From ZC4RG30 sp035556135 (lineage in GTDB: Bacteria > Pseudomonadota > Gammaproteobacteria > Steroidobacterales > Steroidobacteraceae), in NCBI GenBank assembly GCA_035556135.1, contig DATMFO010000003.1, positions 1,178,001 to 1,242,000 of the forward strand: a stretch of DNA of 64,000 bases. The letters run 5' to 3'. The notes beneath the pieces were generated by a model. It made no database searches. It was given only the letters and a program-made list of their open reading frames with translations, and was not told the DNA's origin. The stretch's first letter is position 1. Every line of letters begins with the position of its first letter. Positions 8,902 through 17,939 of the stretch are shown in pieces. The position numbers and the translations under genes are program-made.

Positions 8902-10005
8902 TCAGCCCGCCCGTTCGGCCTGGCCGCGCACCAGCAGCGCGTGCCAGCCGGTGCGATACGTCTCGAACCCAGGCGAGGCCGCATGGCAGATCATCGCCGG
9001 GCGGCCGCCCAGCAGGGTGGTGATCACGCCGCGCTTGCCCTGGAACAGCTCGCTACGTCCGGCGAAGTCGAGCACCGGCAGGCCGGGTGTGCGGCGGGTG
9101 TCGGCGAGGATGCGGCCGCCGGCATCCACGATGCAGGCGCGCGTGCGGGTGCGCTCGGCCTGCGACAGCGGGATCTGGTCCACCACCGTCTGCCCCAGCG
9201 CCTGCCACTTGAAGAGGATGCCCAGCACGCCGCGCGGCGGGCCATGCGGCGCACCCGCGTCGCGCACCGCGCAGGAATAGGCCAGCACGCTCTGCCGCTC
9301 CACCAGCCCGGAGTCATGCACGGACTGGAAACCGAACTCGTGGCCACTGCGCGTGGCCATGGCGGTGCGGAACCACTCGGTGTCATCCACGCGCGCACCC
9401 ACCGAGCGGTAGCGCAGCGGGCGGCCATTGGCCACCACGCGGCCCTGCGTGTCGGCGATGACCAGGTCGGCATACACGGTGTAGGAATCCAGGACCTGGC
9501 CCAGCCGCTGGCTGGCGTGGCGCAGCGCATCCGGCGTGCCGTCTGCCAGGCAGCGTGCCACGGCGGGCTCGGTGGCCCACCAGCGCACGTCGCAGCTGCG
9601 CTCGTAGAGGTTGCGGTCGACGATGTCGATGGCGTTGTAGGCCAGGTCGCAGAGGCGGTTGGCCACCACGTCTTCGTTGAGCAGGCGCAGTACGGCATCC
9701 AGGTCGGCGCCACGTGCCTGGGATTCACGGATCAATCCCACCGCGGCTTCGCGCATGTTGTCGGAGAGGCGCGTGAGCTCCTGCCCCACCACGCCGAAAC
9801 CCGCACCGGCCGCGCCGGCACGCGCGGCTTCGATACGCGCATTCATCGACAGCAGGTGGATGCCGCGGTTGATGTCCTGCATGCGGTCCACTGCACCCAC
9901 GACGTGGGCACGCATCTCCTGCGAGAGACCGACGACGCGCGCGATCAGCTCTTCCGTGGAAAGCGCCGAAGAATCCGTTTCAGTGGGCTGCAAGGCCGCC
10001 GCCAT
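8902..10005 (-). CDS. Soluble chemoreceptor-like protein, signalling tip first, cache-like domain second
   Basis: A 367-residue protein with no membrane segment or signal peptide. Residues about 20-95 hold a short methyl-accepting signalling segment with a hairpin-tip-like core (GIHLLSMNARIEAARAG, then GFGVVGQELTRLSD). Residues about 120-350 look like a cache/PAS-type sensor (DLVIADTQGRVVANG, VDDTEWFRTAM, GVLGILFKWQALG, ACIVDAGGRILAD). The order is the reverse of classical receptors, where the sensor precedes the signalling domain. The protein may sense a cytoplasmic or cofactor signal and act on a CheA/CheW array or another kinase, but none is encoded nearby. It ends directly at the suhB stop codon (convergent). 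I do not assign a gene name. Confidence 0.7.
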   Translation of the reverse strand: MAAALQPTETDSSALSTEELIARVVGLSQEMRAHVVGAVDRMQDINRGIHLLSMNARIEAARAGAAGAGFGVVGQELTRLSDNMREAAVGLIRESQARGADLDAVLRLLNEDVVANRLCDLAYNAIDIVDRNLYERSCDVRWWATEPAVARCLADGTPDALRHASQRLGQVLDSYTVYADLVIADTQGRVVANGRPLRYRSVGARVDDTEWFRTAMATRSGHEFGFQSVHDSGLVERQSVLAYSCAVRDAGAPHGPPRGVLGILFKWQALGQTVVDQIPLSQAERTRTRACIVDAGGRILADTRRTPGLPVLDFAGRSELFQGKRGVITTLLGGRPAMICHAASPGFETYRTGWHALLVRGQAERAG

Positions 10006-10195
10006 GTCCGAACCTCAATGTCCCTGGGTCCGGAGTGTTGCCGGTTGTCATGTCAAATTCCGTGCGATGGCGCGCATCATTGCAGGAAGTGCCGCAATTT
10101 CCAGCGGAATTCGCTTTGTGACACCAACCACTGATGGCATCGCGCCTGTGCCTCGCAGGGTGATTGCCGGCGACAGGAAATGGTCGGATCTGGAT

Positions 10196-11606
10196 CTATG
10201 CCTGCGCGCGCCAGTTGGCGATGGCCAGCCCCGCCGCCACGCTGGTGAAGGGATCGTGGCCTTCCACGCGGCCGGGGAAAAATTCATCCAGCAGCGCGCG
10301 CACCGCGATGATCTCGGAGGTGCCGCCGGTGCGGATGACCACGTCCACTTCCTGCGGCGTGATGCAGGCGCGCTCCAGCAGTGTCACGATGCACTCGCGC
10401 GTGCGTGCCAGCACCGGCGCGAGGATGGCATCGAAGCGTTCGCGGCTGAACGGCACGGTGAGGTTCAGCTCGGGGATGTCGATGCTGGTGTACTCCGTCG
10501 ATGACAGGGCCACCTTCGCGCGGCGTATGGCCTGGAAGCAGTTGTAGCTGTAGTTGAAGGTGATCAGGTCGAGCAGGCGCTGGAACTTGATGGCAGCCGG
10601 CCCGCCGCGTGCGATGCGGTCCACCACCATCGCGCGGGTCTGGATCTGGTTGAGCAGGTAGGTGGTGGGCCAGTTCACCAGCCCCGCCTCGAACTCGTGG
10701 AAGGGGAACAGCGTGTCGATGGTGCGGCCGTCCACCTCGCGCACCCAGCGTTCGCCCTTGCCCAGTTCGGGAAACAGCATCTGCTCGAAGACCAGCTGGT
10801 CGATGCGGTCGCCGCCGAGCGCCATGCCGTGCGTGCCCAGCACCTCGAACCCGTCTGCATCGAAGCGCACGGCGGCCAGGTCGAGCGTGCCGCCGCCGAA
10901 GTCCACGGTGAGCGCGAGGCCGCGCGGTGGACGGCGTGCGCCATGCAGCCAGGACAGCGTGGCTGCCACGGGCTCCGGGTAGAACTGCGCGATCTTCAGC
11001 CCGGCGTGCTGGTAGGCCTCCGTGAGCCTCGCCACCGCGACGGCATCGCGTTCTGCCGACCGGCCCTCGAAGGTGACCGGGCGTCCGGCATGCAGCGCCG
11101 GCAGTGGCGGCCGCAGCTCCCGCTCCACCGCCATGCGGATGTGCAGCAGGATGGGGGTGAGCAGCGCCACCAGGCGGTAGTGGCGCTCGAACACGGACAG
11201 GCGCTCGATGTCCGGATCGCCGAGCAGTCGCTTCAGGCCAAGGAACAGGCGCCCCGGCAGCGTGCGATCCTGCAGCGGCCCATAAACAGCCTGCCGATCG
11301 GTCTGCAGGCGCGAGATGTCTTCACCCGTGGCATTGCCTGTGACCGAAGAGGCGGATTCGCCAATCAGCTCGGCCACCAGTTCCACGCGCCGGCCGCGGT
11401 TCTCCTCCACGTAGCGGTCGATGGCCGTGCCGCCGGTGAGCGCGGCATAGGCGCGATCAAGGTGGATGGCAGTGGGCAGGATGGGACCACCGTGCTCCAG
11501 CACCACGCGGTGCAGCTGCCTGCCGTCGAACCAGGCTGCGGCGGAATTGGAAGTGCCGAAGTCCAGCCCCAGGCCGATGCGCCGGGGGCCGGCTGGCCGG
11601 TGCGGG

Positions 11607-11626
<20 letters not shown>
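10196..11626 (-). CDS. yegD: YegD-type Hsp70 family protein
   Basis: A 476-residue actin/Hsp70-fold ATPase. The phosphate-1 loop GLGLDFGTSNSAAAW is near residue 18, the phosphate-2 loop VDFGGGTLDLAAV near residue 240, and the adenosine motif VIRTGGTSEI near residue 436. It lacks the full DnaK substrate-binding domain and lid, which fits the YegD subgroup of atypical Hsp70 proteins whose clients are unknown. Its start overlaps the end of livF by 20 bases, so it is probably co-transcribed at the end of the branched-chain amino-acid transporter operon. That link is positional only. About 190 bases between this stop and the chemoreceptor gene start hold no supported gene. Confidence 0.85.
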
Positions 11627-12313
<687 letters not shown>

Positions 12314-12314
<1 letters not shown>

Positions 12315-13099
12315 CAGCCGGCCGCCACTGCGGGTGTCTCCTCACCCAGGTAGGCCTCGATGACCTTCGGATCGGCGCGCACCGCGGCGGGTGCACCATC
12401 GGCGATCTTCACGCCATGGTCGAGCACGATGATGCGCTCGCAGACCTTCATCACCAGCGGCATGTCGTGCTCCACCAGCAGGATGGTGGTGCCGAAGCGC
12501 TCGCGGATCTGTGCGATCTGCTTCGTGAGGTGCAGCTTCTCGGTGGTGTTCATGCCGGCGGCGGGCTCATCCAGCAGCAGCAGGCGCGGCTGCGTGGCCA
12601 GCGCCCGCACGATCTCCAGGCAGCGCTGGCTGCCATAGGGCAGGCTGCGCGCCGGCTCGTCGGCCACGCGCGTGAGGCCGAACATCTCCAGCAGTTCCAT
12701 GGCCTGCGCCTGCAGCGCGGCCTCGGACTTGCCGAAAGCCGGCAGCCGCAGCAGCGAGGCGCCTGCGCGATGCGTGAGGTGGCGGTTGAAGGCCGCGCGC
12801 ACGTTGTCAACCACGGACAGCGACGGGAACAGGCGGATGTTCTGGAAGGTGCGCGACACACCCAGCCGCGCGATCTGCCAGGGCTTCAGCCCGCCGATCG
12901 CACGCTCGCCCAGGTGCAGCGCGCCCTGCGTGGGCGAATAGACCCCGGTGATGAGGTTGAACACACTGGTCTTGCCGGCGCCATTCGGACCGATGAGCCC
13001 GGTGAGCGTGCCCTCTGCCAGCTCGAACGACAGCTCGCACACTGCACTCAGGCCGCCGAAGCGCAGCGTGCAGGCATCCAGCCGCAGCAGCACGCTCAT
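12314..13099 (-). CDS. livG: LivG, branched-chain amino-acid ABC transporter ATPase
   Basis: A 261-residue ABC ATPase with Walker A (GPNGAGKTS), the LivG-type segment ISRTFQNIRLFP-like (GVSRTFQNIRLFPSLSV), the signature region LPYGSQRCLEI and Walker B (LLLLDEPAAGMN). It also has the C-terminal BCA_ABC_TP_C extension (PAAVRADPKVIEAYLGEE). The signature is LPYGSQR rather than LSGGQQ, which is normal for LivG proteins. It overlaps livM by ATGA (13096-13099). Confidence 0.95.
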
Positions 13100-14034
13100 G
13101 CCCCCGCCCTCCCCGACCGGCCCGACCAGCGGAAAAGACCCTGCGGCCTCAGGATCATCAGCAGGATGATCAGCAGCGAGTAGAAGATCATGCGGTACTC
13201 GCCGAAACCGCGCAGCAGCTCCCCTGCCAGCGTGAGCAGGATGGCCGCCGCGATCACGCCAGCCGTATTGCCCATGCCCCCGAGGATCACCATCACGACA
13301 ATCTCGATGGAGCGGTCGAAGCCGAAACCCTGCGGCGCGATGTAGCCCTTGAAGTGCGCATACACGCCCCCGGCCATGCCGGCGAAGAACGCACCCACCA
13401 GGAACGCGGTGAGCTTGTAGCGCGTGGTGTTGATGCCCATGGCCTCGGCGGCCACCTCGTCATCGGCCACCGCGATGAAGCCGCGGCCATAGGTGGAATG
13501 CACCATCGACCACACCACGTAGATGCAGATCGCGGCCAGGCCATAGGCCCAGGCCAGGTTGGCGTGTGCGGGAATGCCGAACATGCCGCGCGGCCCGCCC
13601 ACCGACTCGATGTTCTGCAGCACCACGCGGATGATCTCGCCGAAACCCAGCGTGACGATGGCGAGGTAGTCACCGCGCAGGCGCAGCGAGGGCACGCCCA
13701 CCACCAGCCCCGCCGCCGCCGCCGCCAGGCCGCCCGCCAGCAGTGCGCACAGGAACAGCAGCCACTGCGCGCTGCCGAAGAAATCAGGCAGCGCCGAGCC
13801 GGTGGTGAGCACTGCCGCTACATAGGCGCCCACGGCCATGAAGCCGGCGTGCCCCAGCGAGAACTGCCCGGTGTAGCCGTTGATCAGGTTCAGCGACACC
13901 GCCAGCGTGACGTTGATGCCGCAGATCACGGCGATGTCGAGGAAGTAGGGATTGAAGCTGCCGGAGAACGCGGACAGCACGGCCACCACCACCAGCGCCC
14001 CGAGCAGCAGCCACTGCGGATGGGCGCGCATCAC
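13096..14034 (-). CDS. livM: LivM, branched-chain amino-acid ABC transporter permease
   Basis: An inner-membrane permease of 312 residues with about eight to ten hydrophobic helices. It has the LivM motif NLINGYTGQFSLGHAGFMAVGAY-type segment near residue 55 and the EAA-like coupling loop GDYLAIVTLGFGEIIR near residue 140. It pairs with LivH to form the membrane pore of the transporter. The gene overlaps livH by ATGA (14031-14034) and livG by ATGA, so all five genes form one tightly packed operon in the order J-H-M-G-F. Confidence 0.95.
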   Translation of the reverse strand: MMRAHPQWLLLGALVVVAVLSAFSGSFNPYFLDIAVICGINVTLAVSLNLINGYTGQFSLGHAGFMAVGAYVAAVLTTGSALPDFFGSAQWLLFLCALLAGGLAAAAAGLVVGVPSLRLRGDYLAIVTLGFGEIIRVVLQNIESVGGPRGMFGIPAHANLAWAYGLAAICIYVVWSMVHSTYGRGFIAVADDEVAAEAMGINTTRYKLTAFLVGAFFAGMAGGVYAHFKGYIAPQGFGFDRSIEIVVMVILGGMGNTAGVIAAAILLTLAGELLRGFGEYRMIFYSLLIILLMILRPQGLFRWSGRSGRAGA

Positions 14035-14921
14035 ACCTTCTCCGCCACGCGCCGGCCCAGCAGGCCCTCCGGCCGCAGCAGCAGGATGAGGATCAGCACC
14101 GCAAACGCCACGGCATCGCGGTAGGTGGAGCCGCCGAAGCCCACCACCGCGGTCTCCACCAGCCCCAGCACCAGGCCACCGAAGGCCGCGCCGGCGATGT
14201 TGCCGATGCCGCCCAGCACCGCCGCCACGAAGGCCTTCATGCCCGGCAACGTGCCCATCAGCGGGTCGATGGAGGGATAGTTGGAGGCATAGAGGATGCC
14301 GCCGGCGGCCGCCATCGCAGAGCCGATGGCAAAGGTGAAGGAGATCACGCGGCTGTTGTTGATGCCCATCAGCGAGGCAGCCACGGGATTGAACGACAGC
14401 GCGCGCATGGCGGTGCCGGTGCGCGTATGCAGCACGATGTAGCGCAGCGCCACCAGCAGCACCGGGGTCACCACGAACACCAGGATCTGGCTGCTGGAGA
14501 TCACCAGCCCGCCGAGGTCGAAATTGCGCACCGGGAACAGCGCCGGGAAGGAGCGCGGATTGGCGCCGAAGATGCGCTGGCCGAGGTTCTGCAACAGCAG
14601 CGACACGCCGATGGCCGTGATCAGCACCGTGAGCGTGGAGCGTCCGCGCAGCGGCTTGTAGGCCAGCTTCTCGATCACCATGCCCAGCACCGCGCAGATG
14701 GCCATGGCCCCCAGCAGCACCAGCACGCCGACGAAGGGCGAGCTGTTCGCCACCGCCTGGGAGAGGAACAGCCCCGAGAACGCGCCGACCATGAACACGT
14801 CGCTGTGCGCGAAGTTGATGAAGCGCAGCACGCCATACACCATGGTGTAGCCGAGCGCGATCAGCGCATAGATGGCGCCGAGCGCCAGGCCATTGATCAG
14901 TTGCTGCAGCAGCTCGGTCAC
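14031..14921 (-). CDS. livH: LivH, branched-chain amino-acid ABC transporter permease
   Basis: A 296-residue permease with eight or so membrane helices. Typical LivH features are the N-terminus LLQQLINGLALGAIYALIAL, the following YTMVYGVLRFINFAHSD segment, and GMKAFVAAVLGGIGNIAGA near residue 230, the ATPase coupling region. It lies 25 bases after the binding-protein gene and overlaps livM. Confidence 0.95.
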   Translation of the reverse strand: MTELLQQLINGLALGAIYALIALGYTMVYGVLRFINFAHSDVFMVGAFSGLFLSQAVANSSPFVGVLVLLGAMAICAVLGMVIEKLAYKPLRGRSTLTVLITAIGVSLLLQNLGQRIFGANPRSFPALFPVRNFDLGGLVISSSQILVFVVTPVLLVALRYIVLHTRTGTAMRALSFNPVAASLMGINNSRVISFTFAIGSAMAAAGGILYASNYPSIDPLMGTLPGMKAFVAAVLGGIGNIAGAAFGGLVLGLVETAVVGFGGSTYRDAVAFAVLILILLLRPEGLLGRRVAEKV

Positions 14922-14946
14922 GGCCCGGCGACGCCTGCGTCAGGGA

Positions 14947-16104
14947 TCAGGGTGCGACGCTCTTCACGTACTCGAACTTGCCGTCCTTCACCGTGATGAT
15001 GACCGCGGCCTTGGAGGCGTCGCGGTTCTCATCGAGCGTGGTGAGGCCAGTGGCGCCGGGGAAGTCCTTCGTGGCCGCCAGCGCATCGCGCAGCGCTGGC
15101 CCGTCGGTGGTGCCGGCACGCTGGATGGCATCGGCCAGCACGCGCGCGGAGTCGTAGCCCAGTGCGGCCATGGCATCGGGCGTCTTGCCGTTGTAGCGGG
15201 CGCGGTAGGCCGCCACGAACTTCTGCGCCAGCGGCTCGGTGCTGCCCGGCGAGAAATGCGTAGAGTAGTAGGTGCCCACCAGGTTTTCCGCGCCGGCGAT
15301 CTGGATCAGCTCGGGCGCCTCCCAGCCATCGCCGCCGAACAGCGGCACGGTGATGCCGAGCTGGCGCGCCTGGGCCACGATCAGGCCAACGTCGGTGTAG
15401 TAGCCCGGCACCAGGATGGCGTCGGGCCTTGCGTTCTTGATGACGGTGAGCTGGGCCTTGAAGTCCTTGTCGCCGCCCGTGTATTTCTGCTCGGAGACGA
15501 CCTCGCCGCCCGCGGCCAGCCAGGGTTCGCGGAAGTACTGCGCCAGGCCCACGCTGTAGGCGGCTGCGACGTCGGAGAAGATGGCGACCTTCTTCGCCTT
15601 CAGCGTGTCTTTCGCGAAGCCGGCCAGCAGCCGGCCCTGGAAGGGATCGGTGAAGCAGACCCGGAACACGTAGTCGCCCACCCGGGTCACGTCGGGATTG
15701 GTGGAAGACGGGGAGATCATCGGGATGCGGCTGGACTGGGCCAGCGGCGCCACCTCCAGCGAGCGGCCCGAGGCCACCTCGCCCAGCAGCGCCACCACCT
15801 TGTTGCTGCTGATCAGCTTCTTGGCGATGGTGGAGGACTCGCCCTGCATGCTGCGGTTGTCCTCGTACACCAGTTCCAGCGGCCGGCCCAGCACGCCACC
15901 GGCGGCGTTGATCTCCTCGATGGCGAGCATCGTTCCCTCGTGCGAGGAGGTGCCGAAGGTGGCCTCCTTGCCGGTGAGCGAGGCGAACTCGCCGATGCGG
16001 ATGGCCCCGGTGTCGGTCGCGGCATCGCCGCCGGATTTCGAGCAACCGGCAATGGCGAGTGCGGCAAGGGCGGTGGCCAGCAGGCCGGTGCGTGCGGTTT
16101 TCAT
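14947..16104 (-). CDS. livJ: LivJ/LivK-type substrate-binding lipoprotein
   Basis: A type I periplasmic binding protein of 385 residues. I set the start at the ATG at 16104 because it gives a clean lipoprotein signal (MKTARTGLLATALAALAIAGC, Cys near 21). The frame extends 29 codons further upstream without a signal-like sequence. Peripla_BP_6 features include IRIGEFASLTGKEATFG, EINAAGGVLGRPLELV, SPSSTNPDVT and LGYDSARVLADAI. It should capture branched-chain amino acids or a related ligand for LivHMGF; the ligand cannot be read from sequence. A lipid-anchored binding protein is less usual for Gram-negative Liv systems, where it is often soluble. Confidence 0.93.
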   Translation of the reverse strand: MKTARTGLLATALAALAIAGCSKSGGDAATDTGAIRIGEFASLTGKEATFGTSSHEGTMLAIEEINAAGGVLGRPLELVYEDNRSMQGESSTIAKKLISSNKVVALLGEVASGRSLEVAPLAQSSRIPMISPSSTNPDVTRVGDYVFRVCFTDPFQGRLLAGFAKDTLKAKKVAIFSDVAAAYSVGLAQYFREPWLAAGGEVVSEQKYTGGDKDFKAQLTVIKNARPDAILVPGYYTDVGLIVAQARQLGITVPLFGGDGWEAPELIQIAGAENLVGTYYSTHFSPGSTEPLAQKFVAAYRARYNGKTPDAMAALGYDSARVLADAIQRAGTTDGPALRDALAATKDFPGATGLTTLDENRDASKAAVIITVKDGKFEYVKSVAP

Positions 16105-16146
16105 TTGCAGGACCAGTCTTGTCCGGATGGTTGTACCGAGGGACCG

Positions 16147-16152
16147 AGTATA
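16147..16152 (-). promoter_or_regulatory. Possible -10 element for the liv operon
   Basis: On the minus strand a TATACT hexamer lies about 43 bases before the livJ start codon, inside the 115-base gap between terC and livJ. No convincing -35 hexamer sits 16-18 bases upstream, so this is a weak call. The rest of the gap shows nothing else I can support. Confidence 0.3.
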
Positions 16153-16219
16153 GAGAGGCTCCATGCGGAATCCAGCCTCGGCACCAACCATTGGGACCGG
16201 GCTGGCAATCCCGCCCTTC

Positions 16220-16960
16220 TCAGCCGGCCTTTTGTGCCTTCCGCCGGTCCAGCAGCTTGCGCAGCCGGAGATTGATCATCTCCACGCCCACGGAGAACGC
16301 CATCGCGAAATACAGGTAACCCTTGGGCACATGGGTGTCGAGGCCATCGGCGATCAGTGCCACGCCGACCATGATCAGGAAGGCCAGCGCCAGCACCTTC
16401 ACCGTCGGGTGCTCCTCGACGAAGTCGGAGATCGGCCCGGCCAGCAGCATCATCACCAGGATGGCCACCACGATGGCCGCCACCATGATGGGCACCTGGT
16501 GCGGCTCGGCCAGGCCCACGGCCGTGAACACCGAGTCGAGCGAGAACACGATGTCGATGATGCCGATCTGCACGATGATCATCGCGAAGCTGGCGAACAC
16601 CCGTGTCGTGCGGTCGTCCGCCGCGCCTTCCAGCGTGTGGTGGATCTCCAGCACGCTCTTGCCGAGCAGGAACAGGCCGCCAAGCAGCAGGACCAGGTCG
16701 CGACCGGAGATCTCGTTGCCCAGCACCGTGAACCAGGGCTTGGTGAGGCCGATCAGCCACACGATGGACAGCAGCAGCGCAACTCGCGTGCCCATGGCCA
16801 CGAGCAGCCCGAAATTGCGCGCCTTCCTGCGCTGCTCCTGGGGCAGGCGCCCCACCAGCACCGAGATGAAGATGATGTTGTCGATCCCCAACACGATCTC
16901 CAGCGCGGAGAGCGTGAGGAAGGCCAGCCAGGACTGCGGATCGGTCAGCAGCTCCATCAT
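16220..16960 (-). CDS. TerC-family integral membrane protein
   Basis: A 246-residue protein with seven predicted membrane helices and the TerC signatures EIVLGIDNIIFISVLVGRLP near residue 20 and IDIVFSLDSVFTAVGL near residue 140. Both carry the conserved acidic residues in the membrane thought to bind divalent metal. Family members include tellurite-resistance TerC and the Mn2+ exporters MeeF/Alx-type proteins that protect or metallate exported enzymes. The substrate cannot be decided here. The gene lies 21 bases after secF, so it may be expressed with the secretion genes, which fits reported links between TerC proteins and Sec-dependent export. Confidence 0.88.
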   Translation of the reverse strand: MMELLTDPQSWLAFLTLSALEIVLGIDNIIFISVLVGRLPQEQRRKARNFGLLVAMGTRVALLLSIVWLIGLTKPWFTVLGNEISGRDLVLLLGGLFLLGKSVLEIHHTLEGAADDRTTRVFASFAMIIVQIGIIDIVFSLDSVFTAVGLAEPHQVPIMVAAIVVAILVMMLLAGPISDFVEEHPTVKVLALAFLIMVGVALIADGLDTHVPKGYLYFAMAFSVGVEMINLRLRKLLDRRKAQKAG

Positions 16961-16981
16961 CTCGGGAGCCTCCCCGGGGTG

Positions 16982-17917
16982 TTACGGCAGGCTGTCGACC
17001 TCGCGGGCCCGCACCACCGGGAAGATGTGCTCGGCCTTCAGCCCCAGGTCGAGCGCCACCGCCGAGGAGATGTAGATCGACGAGTAGGTGCCGGCGATGA
17101 TGCCGATGGTCAGCGCCTCGGCGAAGCCATGCAGCGCGGGACCGCCCAGCACCAGCAGCGCCACCACCACGATCAGCGTGGTGACCTTGGTCATGATGGT
17201 GCGCGAGAGCGTCTGGTTGATGGACTGGTCGAGCACCAGCTGTGGCGACAGGCGCCGGTTGGCCTCGAAGCGCTCGCGGATGCGGTCGAACACGATGATG
17301 GTGTCGTTGAGCGAGTAGCCCACCACCGCCAGCAGCGCCGCCACCACCGCCAGGTCGAAGGGCGTCTGCGACAGGGCGAACCAGCCGATGATCAGGATGG
17401 GGTCGTGCAGCAGCGCCAGCATGGCGCCGGTGGAAAGCCGCCAGGTATGGAAGCGGAAGATCAGGTACAGGAACACCAGCAGGAAGGTCAGCGACAGCGC
17501 GAGGATGGCGCTGTTGCGCAGCTCCGCGCCCACCTGCGGGCCGACGAATTCCAGCGGCTTGATGTCTACTGCCGGGTCGACCGTCTGTAGTGCGGCCACC
17601 ACGCGCTCGCGCACCTTGTCGGCGCTTTGTTCACCTTGCGGCGCCAGCCGGATCGACAGGTCGCTGGCCGTGCCCACGTTCTGCACGACGGGCTCGCGGA
17701 ACTCCTGCGCCTCGAGGGCCGTGCGCACGCGCTCCACGTCGGCCGGGCCGCTGAAGGTGGCCTCGACGTTGGTGCCGCCGGTGAAGTCCACCGTGAGGTT
17801 CAGGCCGCGGGTGAGGAACAGCGTCACCGACGCGACCATCAGCACCACCGACAGCGTGTACCACACACGCCGGGTCGCCATGAACGGGAAATTGGTTGCC
17901 TTGCCGAAGAATTCCAC
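16982..17917 (-). CDS. secF: SecF, Sec translocon accessory membrane protein
   Basis: A 311-residue RND-fold protein with an N-terminal helix (RVWYTLSVVLMVASVTLFL), a small periplasmic P1 domain (about residues 50-130; LTVDFTGGTNVEATFSGPAD) and five further helices. It has the family motifs YSLNDTIIVFDRIRE and SRTIMTKVTTLIVV. With SecD and YajC it uses the proton-motive force to pull exported proteins out of SecYEG on the periplasmic side. It lies 22 bases after secD. Confidence 0.97.
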   Translation of the reverse strand: MEFFGKATNFPFMATRRVWYTLSVVLMVASVTLFLTRGLNLTVDFTGGTNVEATFSGPADVERVRTALEAQEFREPVVQNVGTASDLSIRLAPQGEQSADKVRERVVAALQTVDPAVDIKPLEFVGPQVGAELRNSAILALSLTFLLVFLYLIFRFHTWRLSTGAMLALLHDPILIIGWFALSQTPFDLAVVAALLAVVGYSLNDTIIVFDRIRERFEANRRLSPQLVLDQSINQTLSRTIMTKVTTLIVVVALLVLGGPALHGFAEALTIGIIAGTYSSIYISSAVALDLGLKAEHIFPVVRAREVDSLP

Positions 17918-17939
17918 GAATGTCCCCTTAGCGTCAGTG

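Noticed and set aside
10046..10056. TTGACA-like box upstream of the chemoreceptor-like gene as a promoter
   Set aside because: No TATAAT-like hexamer lies 16-18 bases downstream, and no sigma28-type GCCGATAA element was found.
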